Positions 18,077 to 27,148 of a stretch of 64,000 bases of DNA are shown piece by piece. The DNA lies in contig DASZSW010000037.1 of assembly GCA_035548515.1 (NCBI GenBank), positions 62,001 to 126,000 on the forward strand, written 5' to 3'. Numbering within the stretch: the stretch's first letter is position 1; each line of letters opens with the position of its first letter. This DNA is from DASZQY01 sp035548515. GTDB taxonomy: Bacteria > Pseudomonadota > Alphaproteobacteria > Rhizobiales > Kaistiaceae. The notes under the pieces are model-generated. The model did not search any database. It saw only the letters and a list, made by a program, of their open reading frames with translations, and had not been told where the DNA came from. The position numbers were made by a program, and so were the translations under genes.

Positions 18077-18256
18077 CTATTTCGTCAGGATCAGTTTGTT
18101 GAGGCTGGTGAGACGCAGCCGGTAGAGGCTGCCGTCGTGGCGGATCAGCAGCTCACGTTCGGATTGGAATAGTTCTCGACTGTCTATCTCGCCCTTCTCC
18201 ACACGCACGACGCGTATTTCTTCAGGCCTGACGGCAGGCTCATTTGATTTATTCAA
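18077..18256 (-). CDS. hemP: Hemin uptake protein HemP
   Basis: A small protein with the HemP signature IDSRELF...RELLIRHDGSLYRLRLTSLNKLILTK. The frame has no ATG; I place the start at TTG 18256, preceded by GGAAA, giving 59 residues, close to the family norm. A TTG at 18316 would add 20 residues. HemP-type proteins are known to accompany or activate heme-uptake genes in alphaproteobacteria. It ends 9 bases before hmuT and opens the minus-strand operon, opposite the receptor gene. Confidence 0.82.
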   Translation of the reverse strand: MNKSNEPAVRPEEIRVVRVEKGEIDSRELFQSERELLIRHDGSLYRLRLTSLNKLILTK

Positions 18257-18293
18257 AACTATTTCCAGTTTCGAGTTCTTATAATATTGAGAT

Positions 18294-18372
18294 AGACTAT
18301 GTGCCGCGTGGCCCAAATGGCATACGTCAAGACTATATTCAAGTGCGCTGTGAATAGTTGTTGACTATATTC
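18294..18372. promoter_or_regulatory. Divergent hemP/receptor control region with GACTAT repeats
   Basis: The AT-rich gap between hemP and the receptor holds three copies of GACTAT: AGACTAT at 18294-18300, GACTATATTC at 18331-18340 and GACTATATTC at 18363-18372. The copies are about three helical turns apart and all lie on the plus strand. An iron or heme regulator such as Irr, RirA or a HemP-dependent ECF/activator could bind here. No clear Fur box is seen. Confidence 0.4.
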
Positions 18373-18496
18373 GCCCCAGTGCCCTACGCACAGGTCCACG
18401 CTGCCCATCGCAAGGCAGCGCCAATGCCAGCCAACCGAGCGCCTGCGTCTCCGTCAGCCAGCTTCCGCAAAACGACAAAAGCTGGGGGTTGGCGTG

Positions 18497-20608
18497 ATGA
18501 CCGGTCATCGGTTCAGGACTTTGCTTCTCATGTCGGCGTGCATGCTGCCTGCGGGCGCTCTCGCACAATCGACGATCAATCTCGACGTGCTCACGATCAC
18601 CGCGGGTAAGACCACGCAGGCGGCCATCGATGCGCTCGCCGGCGTCAGCTACCTGTCGCGCGCCGATCTGCAGAAGATGCAGGGCAAGCTGCCGAGCGAC
18701 GTGCTCGCCGCCCTGCCCGGCATCGTCGCGTCGACGCTTGGCAACGACAAGGGCGCGCTGGTGAACATCCGCGGCCTTCAGAATTTCGGCCGCATCGCCG
18801 TTACCATCGACGGCGCCCGCCAGGATTTCTCCCGCAACAGCCACGCCGGCAACGGCACCTTCTATCTCGAGCCCGAATTGCTGAAGTCGGTGACGGTCGT
18901 GCGCGGCCCGAGCGGCAACAGTTACGGCTCGGGCGCCATCGGCGGCGTCGTCGCGTTCGAGACGATCGATGCCGACGACGTGCTGCGCGACGGCGAGAAG
19001 TGGGCGCTATCCAACAACACCGGCTACGAGAGCAACGGCAACGGCTGGTTCACGGCGCTGCAGGCCGCGACGCGCTTCAACGACGCCTTCGACCTCGTCG
19101 GCGCCGCCGTCTATCGCAAGAGTGGCGACTACGCCAACGCGAGCGGAGAGACCGTGCCGTTCACCGGACAGGAGCCCGTTTCTGGCCTGGTGAAGGCGAC
19201 GTTCCGGCCGGCCGAAGGTCACGCCATCGAGCTGAGCGGCATGCAGTATTACAACCAGTACATGGCCAGCCGCTCGGCCGGTCTCGCAACCGCCCCGCCC
19301 TCGTTTATCCTGGCCTCTCTCGACGATACCGACACGTCGAACACGGCAGTCACCGGCAAGTGGAGCTACTCCAAGCCGGGCGACAACGTTTTCGACTTCG
19401 TCGGCACGGCATACTGGAACCGCACCGTCACCGACCAGGTAAAGATTGGCGGCCCCAGCCCCAGTTCATCGTCGGGAAAAATCGGCGACAAGCGCCATTT
19501 CCAGGTCGACACGACCGGTGTCGACTTCCACAACTCGTCACGCTTTGACGGCGGCGGCTTCGACCACAAGCTGACCTATGGCGTGGACTACTTCCGCGAT
19601 GTCGCGGATAGCTCGAGCGACCTGACGACGGCGGTGCCGCCGCGGTCCACCGCAAGCACGACCAGCTCGGGCGTGCGCGGTGCCGGCGGCGGTATCTTCG
19701 AGTGGGAAGCCACCCGCGGCTGGTTCGATGTTCTGGGATCGCTCCGCTACGACCAGTTCGATCTTTCCGGCCTTGACGGCAGCGGCAACCCGGTCGCGCT
19801 CTCCGGCAGCCGAATTTCGCCGAAGGCGACGGTCGGCATTACGCCGAAGGAAGGCTTCACCTTCTATGGCACATACGCCGAGGGCTACCGGGCGCCGTCG
19901 ATCACCGAGACGTTTATCGGCGGGACGCATCAAGACGACTTTCAGTGGATACCCAATCCTAATCTAAAGCCGGAAACTGCGCGGACCTTCGAGGCCGGCC
20001 TCAACGTCAAGCTCGACGGCCTGGTCACGCCCGAAGATGCCTTCCGCGCCAAGGTCACGCTGTTCCACACCATGGTCGACAACTACATCGACATCGTTTC
20101 CGGCGTCTGCCCTTCGACCTGCCCTCCCGCGTTGACGGTGTCGCAGTACCAGAACGTCGGCCAGGGACTCGTCGACGGCGTCGAGGTCGAAGGCACCTAC
20201 GACGCCGGCTGGAGCTACGTGAACGTTGCCGGGTCGTACACCAATGCCCGCAAAGCCAGCGACGGCTCGCGTCTCAACATCACCACGCCTGCTGCCAAGG
20301 TCTCCAGCACGCTCGGCTTCCGCAACAACGCGCGGACCTGGGACTACGGCGTGACGTGGATCGGCATCGGCAAGGCCATCGACGTGAACAGCACGACCGT
20401 GCCGGCCTACAACCTGTTCAATGCCTTTGCGACGTGGACAGTTTCGGACAACGTCAGCCTCGCGTTCAATGTCGATAACGTCTTCAACACCGCTTACACC
20501 GATCCCGTCTCCGGCTACATCATCGACCCGTCGCTGGGCTCGCCGATCTCGAGCAACGGTGCCGGGCGTACGTTCAAGGTGTCGCTGAAGAGCCGGATCG
20601 GAGGCTGA
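18497..20608 (+). CDS. TonB-dependent outer-membrane heme/hemoglobin receptor
   Basis: A 703-residue receptor starting at ATG 18497 (GTG 18494 is also in frame). Residues 1-24 are a signal peptide ending LPAGALAQ. The TonB box is probably LDVLTITAG. The plug domain (about 40-160) has SDVLAALPGI, VNIRGLQNFGRIAVTIDGARQDF and VVRGPSGNSYGSGAIGGVVAF, features of the hemoglobin/transferrin-type family. The barrel includes the NPNLKPE motif and ends in a strand with C-terminal residues SLKSRIGG. It faces hemP divergently and precedes tonB. Confidence 0.92.
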   Translation: MTGHRFRTLLLMSACMLPAGALAQSTINLDVLTITAGKTTQAAIDALAGVSYLSRADLQKMQGKLPSDVLAALPGIVASTLGNDKGALVNIRGLQNFGRIAVTIDGARQDFSRNSHAGNGTFYLEPELLKSVTVVRGPSGNSYGSGAIGGVVAFETIDADDVLRDGEKWALSNNTGYESNGNGWFTALQAATRFNDAFDLVGAAVYRKSGDYANASGETVPFTGQEPVSGLVKATFRPAEGHAIELSGMQYYNQYMASRSAGLATAPPSFILASLDDTDTSNTAVTGKWSYSKPGDNVFDFVGTAYWNRTVTDQVKIGGPSPSSSSGKIGDKRHFQVDTTGVDFHNSSRFDGGGFDHKLTYGVDYFRDVADSSSDLTTAVPPRSTASTTSSGVRGAGGGIFEWEATRGWFDVLGSLRYDQFDLSGLDGSGNPVALSGSRISPKATVGITPKEGFTFYGTYAEGYRAPSITETFIGGTHQDDFQWIPNPNLKPETARTFEAGLNVKLDGLVTPEDAFRAKVTLFHTMVDNYIDIVSGVCPSTCPPALTVSQYQNVGQGLVDGVEVEGTYDAGWSYVNVAGSYTNARKASDGSRLNITTPAAKVSSTLGFRNNARTWDYGVTWIGIGKAIDVNSTTVPAYNLFNAFATWTVSDNVSLAFNVDNVFNTAYTDPVSGYIIDPSLGSPISSNGAGRTFKVSLKSRIGG

Positions 20609-20613
20609 GGTCC

Positions 20614-21042
20614 ATGCGGATGCGTCCACGCCGGCTTGTGCTCGCCGTCCTCGCCCTGGCCGCCGCGGTTCCCGCGACGGCGGCCGAGCAGGGCAAGATC
20701 GCGGTCGAGTTCAACGACCTCCAGCCGGCGGAGAGCGGCTGCCGCGCCGTGTTCGTGTTGAACAACGGTCTCGCGCAGCCGCTTGGCAAACTGGCGCTGC
20801 GCGTCGTCGCCTTCGACAAGGACGAGCACGCCACGCTGTTCCTTTCGCTCGATGTCGGCGCCCTGCCGGTGGGCAAGACCCGCGTCCTTCGCTTCGATCT
20901 TGGTGATGGCGTCGCCTGCGACAGCATCGGCAAGCTCGTGCTGGACGACGTCACCGCCTGCGAGGGCGGCAATCTGGATCCGGCCTCGTGCCTTGCGGCC
21001 ATTGCGCTGTCGAGTCGCGCACCCGCACTGTTCGTGTTCTGA
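20614..21042 (+). CDS. Exported four-cysteine protein of unknown function in heme locus
   Basis: A 142-residue protein with an N-terminal signal peptide (about 1-24, cleavage after ATAA). The mature part is rich in beta-type hydrophobic alternation, and four cysteines at 43, 102, 116 and 126 could form two disulfides in the periplasm. It begins 5 bases after the receptor stop and ends 9 bases before tonB, so it is co-expressed with both. I do not recognise the family. Its position suggests an accessory role in heme transfer or receptor assembly. Confidence 0.8.
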   Translation: MRMRPRRLVLAVLALAAAVPATAAEQGKIAVEFNDLQPAESGCRAVFVLNNGLAQPLGKLALRVVAFDKDEHATLFLSLDVGALPVGKTRVLRFDLGDGVACDSIGKLVLDDVTACEGGNLDPASCLAAIALSSRAPALFVF

Positions 21043-21051
21043 CGGAGGACA

Positions 21052-22509
21052 ATGGCCGCAACGGCGCCACTGCTGCGCGTGATCGAAGGCGGCCGGGAGC
21101 CACGTGTCGCCATCGGCAGCGCGCCCGAGCTCTACGGCCTCGCCGCCGTGGACAGGATTCCGCTTCCTCGCCGCGGGCTTTCCTCGCTGCAAATCATAGC
21201 CGCTGCCGCCGTTTCCGCGTCGCTCCACGCCGGCGCCATCTGGTGGTGGGCGCAGCGTGCGCCCGACAGCGAAGCGCGCGCCGCGGGAGGCGCCAGCAAC
21301 ACGATCGTCATCGAAGGCGAGTCAGTGATCCTGGTCGACAGCCTGGCTTCCGAAGCTTCCGACTCACTGCCCGAAGCCAAAGCTACCGAGACGCAGATAG
21401 CGTCCCTCGCCGCACCGGAAACACGTGCGCCCCTCGCCGAGGCACAGGCGGCAGGGGTCACCGAGACAAGGGCAACCTCGGTCGAGAGCGGCACCACGTC
21501 CGCCCCCGAAACGCCCGCGACAATCGCATCTGACGCACCAGCACCGGTGCGCGACACAAGCGTCACGCCGGCAGCCGAGACCCGCGCTGTTCCCGCCGAC
21601 GACGCCGCTCCTGTCGCGATGGATGCTTACACTGACAATGCTGCCGCCGTTGCGGCGGATACTCCCATCGAGCGCCCCGCGTCCGAGGCAGTTGCCATAC
21701 CGCCAACCGAGACGATTGCGGCGAAAACCACCGAAGTGCCAAATCGCCCGGTCGCGGACACCGCCAGTGCGGCTCTAGTCGCCGATGCCCCCGCTTCATC
21801 CGCAGGCGAGGTATCGCTTACCCCCGCAGCGAACACCGAGGGTGCGGCGGCCGTTGCCGAACAGCGAGCGACCGCAATCGAGGATTGGAGCCTGCCAACG
21901 GCCTCTTCCGATCGTCCGAAGTCGACCTCGGACATCGCCGCGAGACAGGACGCGGACACGCCACCGAGAGAGGCCAACGACGTCAAGGTTGCGGCAACTG
22001 AAGACGTGTCCGCCGACGTCACCGAAGATGCCGCGGTCGCCGCAACCGACGTTGAACCGGCGCCGCCAACGCCTCAGCCGCAGGCGAAGCCGGCCGTGAA
22101 GCCGAAGCCGGCACCGCGTTCTGAGCAACGCGCGGCGTCCATCGCCAACGAAGCAGCGCGCGGCCCGCTTCCGGGAACTGCCGGCGCCGGCGGCGCCAGC
22201 AACGAGGAGAGCGGCAGCGCCAGTCTGTCGAGCTACCAGGCGAAGCTCGCGGCTCATCTGCGCCGCTACCGCACCTTCCCGGCAGAGGCGCGCGACAACG
22301 GCATCACCGGCACGGCGATCGTCCGTTTCACGGTGAATCGCAGCGGTGCAGTGACCGGCGCGAGTCTCGCCAAAAGCAGTGGCGCCGCAGTCCTGGACCA
22401 GGCGGCGGTTGCGATGGTCCACCGCGCCTCGCCGTTCCCTCCGATTCCTGCCGGCTATGCCAGCGCGAGCCTCACGGTGAACGTGCCCGTGCGCTTCGAC
22501 CTGCGCTGA
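21052..22509 (+). CDS. TonB-like energy transducer with long Ala/Glu/Pro-rich spacer
   Basis: A 485-residue inner-membrane protein. One transmembrane helix (about 45-67) carries Ser55-xxx-His59, the SxxxH motif that contacts ExbB/ExbD. A spacer of roughly 320 residues, rich in Ala, Glu, Thr and Pro, spans the periplasm. The C-terminal domain (about 400-485) has YQAKLAAHLRRYRTFP, GTAIVRFTVNRSGAV and the final VNVPVRFDLR, typical of TonB. No exbB or exbD is in the window. It should drive the receptor encoded just upstream. Confidence 0.9.
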   Translation: MAATAPLLRVIEGGREPRVAIGSAPELYGLAAVDRIPLPRRGLSSLQIIAAAAVSASLHAGAIWWWAQRAPDSEARAAGGASNTIVIEGESVILVDSLASEASDSLPEAKATETQIASLAAPETRAPLAEAQAAGVTETRATSVESGTTSAPETPATIASDAPAPVRDTSVTPAAETRAVPADDAAPVAMDAYTDNAAAVAADTPIERPASEAVAIPPTETIAAKTTEVPNRPVADTASAALVADAPASSAGEVSLTPAANTEGAAAVAEQRATAIEDWSLPTASSDRPKSTSDIAARQDADTPPREANDVKVAATEDVSADVTEDAAVAATDVEPAPPTPQPQAKPAVKPKPAPRSEQRAASIANEAARGPLPGTAGAGGASNEESGSASLSSYQAKLAAHLRRYRTFPAEARDNGITGTAIVRFTVNRSGAVTGASLAKSSGAAVLDQAAVAMVHRASPFPPIPAGYASASLTVNVPVRFDLR

Positions 22510-22511
22510 AC

Positions 22512-23282
22512 CTAGCCCTTCGCTCGCGCCTCTTGCGCGAAGTGAACGAGAATGGCCCGCAGGTCGCCGCCGTTCCGCGCCTTCTGCGGAAACTCGAGCC
22601 GGGCGTGAAGGCCGCCGGCCTTCAGATCGAGCCCCTCGGGATCGGCGCCGGTTGTCTGCCACTCGCCAGCCGGCATCCCGAGCAGCCGCGTCGCATAGAG
22701 GGACAGCGCCTCGGCATGGTCATCGTTCATGTGCTCGATCGCACTCGCTTCGGCCGCTGCGAGTTCCGCGCAGTCGGACGTATCGGTGAGCAGGTCGGCC
22801 GCCGCGAGATCGACGATGCGCCCGAACCCCGCCACGAGATGTCCGCCCGTGGCATTGATCCTGTAGAGGTTGAAGTCGCGGAACGTCGCGTAGCCCTTGG
22901 CCTCCGGATGCCGCGCCAGAAACCGCCGCCGGTGATTCTCGTCGTCATCCATCGCGATCGTGCCGTTGACGCTGAGCCGCGCTCCGGCGAGCGGATCGCC
23001 GGCCTCGCCGCCCGGAGCGACCAGGAGGATCGAGACGCGTGCGTCGCGCTTGACGTTACGCGTGTGCACCGCAATGTCGGAGATGAGCACCAGCGGCTCG
23101 CCTTCCATCGTCGTCGCCACTGTCACCAGGGAAGCGAATGGCGCGCCGTCGCCGCTGAGCGTTGCGAGGCTGCCGGTCGCCGCGAGCCGCAAGACGCGGC
23201 GCGCCGCCTCCGGTGCGGAAAATGGCGTCGTCGCGGTCATGGTGCGAAGCGGCTGGCCGCTGGCGGTGATGTGTCCGTTCAT
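22512..23282 (-). CDS. HugZ-type heme oxygenase / heme utilisation protein
   Basis: A 256-residue cytoplasmic protein. A split-barrel pyridoxamine-oxidase-like domain (about 25-170) carries GSLATLSGDGAPFASLV and HTRNVKRDARVSILLV, and a C-terminal DUF2470 domain carries IEHMNDDHAEALSLYA. The HugZ/HutZ family degrades heme to release iron. Its stop lies only 2 bases from the tonB stop, with the genes convergent. No hmuS is present, so HugZ is the likely route for using imported heme. Confidence 0.85.
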   Translation of the reverse strand: MNGHITASGQPLRTMTATTPFSAPEAARRVLRLAATGSLATLSGDGAPFASLVTVATTMEGEPLVLISDIAVHTRNVKRDARVSILLVAPGGEAGDPLAGARLSVNGTIAMDDDENHRRRFLARHPEAKGYATFRDFNLYRINATGGHLVAGFGRIVDLAAADLLTDTSDCAELAAAEASAIEHMNDDHAEALSLYATRLLGMPAGEWQTTGADPEGLDLKAGGLHARLEFPQKARNGGDLRAILVHFAQEARAKG

Positions 23283-23924
23283 GCTGCGCCCGTCTATGTC
23301 TGAATGGTTCCAGAGTAGCTGGCCGGACCGGGCGACGGCTGGGAGACCAGAACTATGTCATTAGCCCCAATGGAACCGCAGGTCGAGGCTCGTGATGCAC
23401 GTACCGCCGGCCGCATTGAGAGCGAAGCAGATCAACTAATTCTGCCACGTGGTCGGCGATGTCTTCGACCGCCATCATGAAAGCAGCGACTACCTGCTAG
23501 CCGTCGGGGATCGCTCGATTGGAGCATCCAGAATTTACGGCTCAGATCAGTGCGCCTTCGCGCTCAGCCATTGCGAACGCAGAAACGCTACACCCTCCCT
23601 ATTTCTCAACTGCAAAACGGCTAGTTCCGCCGCCCTCACCCGCCACAGGCTCACTAGGCGAGCCGCATTGTCGCCGGACTGCACCACGTGCCCGGCGACG
23701 GGATCATCGATCAGGAGGAGGAGTTGGGCCTACGCTCATCGCCGATCCGCTACTCAACATGCGCGGCACTACCGTCGCCGTGATGAATGTTGGAGTCGCC
23801 ACGACTCAAAGAGACTTCGCCGATCTGTGCCGCTGTTTCTTGCCGCCATGCGTGCCGTGCAGGCCGAGTTGCAAAGTGCGCTTCGCTGGCGAAGAGCCGT
23901 CCATTTGCACCATGGAAGCGACGA
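23283..23924. other. Gene-free stretch upstream of the protocatechuate importer
   Basis: I find no convincing gene on either strand. The frames here lack family motifs, start signals and the codon pattern of the neighbours. A few protein-like bits near 23450-23580 suggest old debris. Control sequences begin at 23925. Confidence 0.5.
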
Positions 23925-23940
23925 ATAACCCCGGAGTTAT
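23925..23940. promoter_or_regulatory. PcaQ box upstream of the ABC importer
   Basis: ATAAC-CCCGGA-GTTAT is an interrupted palindrome matching the known rhizobial PcaQ target (ATAAC arms around a 4-6 base centre). The same arms, followed by the identical AGATCGC, occur in the pcaQ-pcaD gap at 29554-29576. It lies 120 bases before the binding-protein start. PcaQ is known to activate an equivalent importer in Sinorhizobium meliloti. Confidence 0.75.
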
Positions 23941-24059
23941 AGATCGCCGTCTGATATTCATTAGGCCGCAAAAACAGCGTGCGCCACAGTTCAATCGGAG
24001 CCAGAAATGCCGCTGCGTTGCCGCAACCGGCCGACATCGCCGCTCCAGGGAGGAAGAAT

Positions 24060-25232
24060 ATGAAGCAGCTGTTCGCCGGCCTCTTCGCCGGTATGCTCGC
24101 TGTCGGCGTCGCGCACGCCGACACGATCAAAGTCGGCGTCATCGGACCGTTCTCCGGGCCGTTCGCCGTGCAAGGCAAGAATTTCAAGGCAGGTATCGAC
24201 GCCTATCAGGCGCTGAACGGCAAAACCGTCGGCGACCACACGGTCGAGATCGTCTACCGCGACCTGCCCGCGGCCGACCCGGCGAAATCCGCCGCGCTGT
24301 CGCAGGAACTGGTCGTGCAGGAAGGCGTGCAATATCTCGCGGGCTATTACTTCACGCCGGACGCGATGGCGGCGGCGCCGCTGCTGAAAGACGCCAACGT
24401 GCCGATGGTCATCTTCAATGCTGCTACGTCGGCGATCATGAAGGCCAGCCCGCTCGCGGTGCGCACGTCGTTCACGACGTGGCAGACGTCGACGCCGATG
24501 GCCAGCGTCGCGCGCGACAAGAAGATCGACAAGATCATCACCGTCGTCTCCGACTACGGTCCGGGCGTCGATTCCGAGAAAGCGTTCACGACGGCGTTCA
24601 AAGCGGCGGGCGGCACCATCGTGGACTCGATCCGTATGCCGATGTCGACGACTGACTTTGGCCCGATCATGCAGCGCGTCAAGGATTCCGGTGCGCAGGC
24701 GCTGTTCGCGTTCCTGCCGGCGGGCCCGCCGACGCTGAACTTCGTCAAGTCGTACAACGAGAACGGCCTCAAGGCGGCCGGCATCACGCTGCTCGCGCCG
24801 GGCGACCTGGCCGAGGAGAATGACCTGCCGACGCTCGGTGAAGCCGCGCTCGGCCTGCTCACCACGTTCCACTACGCGGTGTCGCACGATTCGCCGGAGA
24901 ACAAGACCTTCGTCGAAGCCGCCGGCAAGGCTATCGGCGACCCGGCGCTCCTGACCTTCCCCGCGGTCGGCGCTTTCGACGGCATGCACGTCATCTACAA
25001 GATGATCGAGGCGACCGGCGGCAAGCAGGACGCGCAGAAGGCGGTCGATGCGGTCAAGGGACTGGCGTGGACGAGCCCCCGCGGCCCGGTCTCGATCGAC
25101 AAGGACACGCGGCATATCACGCAGAACATCTATCTGCGCGAGGTCGCCAAGGCCGACAACGGCACCTACTACAATAAGGAAATCCAGACCTTCGAGAACC
25201 AGACCGATCCCGGTATGGCCCAGCCGAAGTAA
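24060..25232 (+). CDS. pcaM: Protocatechuate-type ABC importer, substrate-binding protein
   Basis: A 390-residue HAAT-family (LivJ-like) binding protein. ATG 24060 is chosen because AGGGAGGA lies 7 bases upstream and it opens a signal peptide, MKQLFAGLFAGMLAVGVAHA. Conserved parts are IKVGVIGPFSGPFAVQGKNF, AGYYFTPDAMAAAPLLKDANVP and VSDYGPGVDSEKAF. The PcaQ box upstream and the divergent-regulator/pca genes downstream point to protocatechuate or a related aromatic acid. The symbol follows S. meliloti usage and rests on context. Confidence 0.82.
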   Translation: MKQLFAGLFAGMLAVGVAHADTIKVGVIGPFSGPFAVQGKNFKAGIDAYQALNGKTVGDHTVEIVYRDLPAADPAKSAALSQELVVQEGVQYLAGYYFTPDAMAAAPLLKDANVPMVIFNAATSAIMKASPLAVRTSFTTWQTSTPMASVARDKKIDKIITVVSDYGPGVDSEKAFTTAFKAAGGTIVDSIRMPMSTTDFGPIMQRVKDSGAQALFAFLPAGPPTLNFVKSYNENGLKAAGITLLAPGDLAEENDLPTLGEAALGLLTTFHYAVSHDSPENKTFVEAAGKAIGDPALLTFPAVGAFDGMHVIYKMIEATGGKQDAQKAVDAVKGLAWTSPRGPVSIDKDTRHITQNIYLREVAKADNGTYYNKEIQTFENQTDPGMAQPK

Positions 25233-25248
25233 GTCTGGCATGAATAGC

Positions 25249-25277
25249 CGCGGGGCGGCGATGACCGCCGCCCCGCG
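25249..25277 (+). terminator. GC-rich hairpin after the binding-protein gene
   Basis: A perfect 12-base-pair stem (CGCGGGGCGGCG / CGCCGCCCCGCG) with loop ATGAC lies in the 60-base gap before the first permease gene. There is no T-run. It likely protects the abundant binding-protein message or lowers readthrough into the permeases. Confidence 0.6.
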
Positions 25278-25292
25278 CGATTCCGACGCATC

Positions 25293-26156
25293 ATGCAGAC
25301 AGCCCTGAGCATTGGCGCCGACGCTTTTGCGTACGGCATGGTGCTGTTCATGATCACGATCGGCCTGTCGGTGACGATGGGCCTGATGAAGGTCGTCAAT
25401 CTCGCGCACGGCGCCTTCGCGATGATCGGCGGGTACATCGCCTCCTACGCCATCCAGCAGGCCGGGCTGCCGTTCTGGCTCGCCGCAGTGACTGCCGTCG
25501 CCGGGACCGTGCTGATCGCCGTTCCGCTGGAGCGCCTACTCTATCGCCGGATCTACGGCGCGTCGGAGTTGACGCAGGTGCTGATGACGATCGGCATCAC
25601 GTTCGTGATCATCGGCCTGGCGAACTACCTGCTCGGGCCGACGCTCAAGACAATTCGCCTGCCCGACCTGCTCAACGCGCCGGTCAACATCGGCTTCCGC
25701 ACGATCCCCGGCCACAAGCTGTTCGCCGTTCTCGTCGGCCTCGCGGTCGCGCTCGGCCTATGGCTGCTGATCGAGCGCACGCGCTTCGGCGTCAAGCTGC
25801 GCGCGGCCGTCGATAATTCCGCGATGGCGGAGGCACTCGGCGTGCGGACATCGCTGATCTACTCGGCGAGTTTCGCGCTCGGCATCGGCCTGGCGGCGCT
25901 TGGCGGCGTCGTCGGCGCCCAGCTCCTGCCGATCGAGCCGTATTACGCGATGCGCTACATGGTGACGTTCCTCGTGGTGGTCTCTGTCGGCGGGGCGGGA
26001 TCGATCGGCGGCGCTATCCTGGCGTGCCTGCTGCTCGGGTCGATCGAGACGGCGGCGCGCTACTTCGTGCCCGAGTACGGCGAGTTCTTCTTCTACCTCG
26101 CAGTCATCGTCATCGTGGCGTTCTTCCCCAACGGTCTGCTTGGACGGGCGCGGTGA
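25293..26156 (+). CDS. pcaN: Protocatechuate-type ABC importer, LivH-like permease
   Basis: A 287-residue integral membrane protein of the LivH branch. The N-terminal MGLMKVVNLAHGAFAMIGGYIA (about 29-50), the segment GVKLRAAVDNSAMAEALGV and the late GGAGSIGGAI block are standard for branched-chain amino acid-type permeases. It follows the hairpin and overlaps the next permease by GTGA. Confidence 0.85.
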   Translation: MQTALSIGADAFAYGMVLFMITIGLSVTMGLMKVVNLAHGAFAMIGGYIASYAIQQAGLPFWLAAVTAVAGTVLIAVPLERLLYRRIYGASELTQVLMTIGITFVIIGLANYLLGPTLKTIRLPDLLNAPVNIGFRTIPGHKLFAVLVGLAVALGLWLLIERTRFGVKLRAAVDNSAMAEALGVRTSLIYSASFALGIGLAALGGVVGAQLLPIEPYYAMRYMVTFLVVVSVGGAGSIGGAILACLLLGSIETAARYFVPEYGEFFFYLAVIVIVAFFPNGLLGRAR

Positions 26157-27148
26157 ACGTCATCCCGCAAAGGCACGGCGAGGCTGGCCTGCTCGACCAC
26201 GAGTACGTCCGCGACGCGATCTTCGTCGCCGCCCTGCTCGCCGCCGCGTACGTCGGCTTCCTGGTGATGCCGAACATGCTGGCGCTGCTGACGCGGATGA
26301 TCTCGATCATGCTGCTGGTGCTGGCGCTCGACCTGGTCACCGGATACGCCGGTGTCGCGACGCTCGGCCACGCGACCCTGTTCGGAGCGGGCGCCTATGC
26401 CGCGGGAATCGGGGCCTCGCAGTACGGCGTGACCGATCCGCTGCTGATGCTGGCAGTGGGCGCGGCGGCGGGCGCCGTCGCGGGATTGGTGTGTGGCGCC
26501 GTCATCCTGCGCGGCCGCGGCCTGACGCAGCTCGTGCTGTCGATCGCCATCGTGCAGCTCGCGCACGAAGCGGCGAACAAGGGCTCGTCGATCACGGGCG
26601 GCAGCGACGGCCTCTCGGGCATCGCGCCCGATCCGCTGTTCGGGATGTTCCGCTTCGATCTTTTCGGCCGCACCGCGTTCTGGTTCGCGGTCGCGCTGGT
26701 GGTTCTGGTGGTGGTCGCGCTGCGCGTCGTCATGCGCTCGCCGTTCGGCATGCTCTGCCGGGGCATCAAGGAGGACCCGGTCCGCATCCAGTCGATGGGG
26801 ATATCGGTCAACGGGACGCTGCTTCGCCTGTATCTCATCTCCGGCGTCGTCGCCGGTCTCGGCGGCGCGCTGTCGGCCATCTCGACGCGCGTGGTCGGGC
26901 TCGACAGTCTCTCGTTCGACCTTTCGGCCAACGCTCTGGTGATGCTGGTTCTCGGCGGGGTCGGAAACCTCGCGGGCGCCGTCGTCGGCACGGTGATCTT
27001 CGTCCTGTTTGAAAATCAGGTGTCGGTGATCAGCCCGTTCCACTGGCTGATCCTGGTCGGCCTGCTGCTGGTCGCGGTCGTGCTGTTTGCGCCATCCGGC
27101 GTGACCGGTTTGTTCGCGCGCCTGTTCACTACGCGACAGCGGCCATGA
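26153..27148 (+). CDS. pcaV: Protocatechuate-type ABC importer, LivM-like permease
   Basis: A 331-residue permease of the LivM branch. GTG 26153 overlaps the LivH stop (GTGA) and is preferred to upstream in-frame starts that lie inside LivH. Motifs include LDLVTGYAGVATLGHATLFGAGAY (about 54-77) and FGMLCRGIKEDPVRIQSMGI, with VLGGVGNLAGAVVG near the end. It overlaps the ATPase gene by ATGA. Confidence 0.85.
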   Translation: MNVIPQRHGEAGLLDHEYVRDAIFVAALLAAAYVGFLVMPNMLALLTRMISIMLLVLALDLVTGYAGVATLGHATLFGAGAYAAGIGASQYGVTDPLLMLAVGAAAGAVAGLVCGAVILRGRGLTQLVLSIAIVQLAHEAANKGSSITGGSDGLSGIAPDPLFGMFRFDLFGRTAFWFAVALVVLVVVALRVVMRSPFGMLCRGIKEDPVRIQSMGISVNGTLLRLYLISGVVAGLGGALSAISTRVVGLDSLSFDLSANALVMLVLGGVGNLAGAVVGTVIFVLFENQVSVISPFHWLILVGLLLVAVVLFAPSGVTGLFARLFTTRQRP

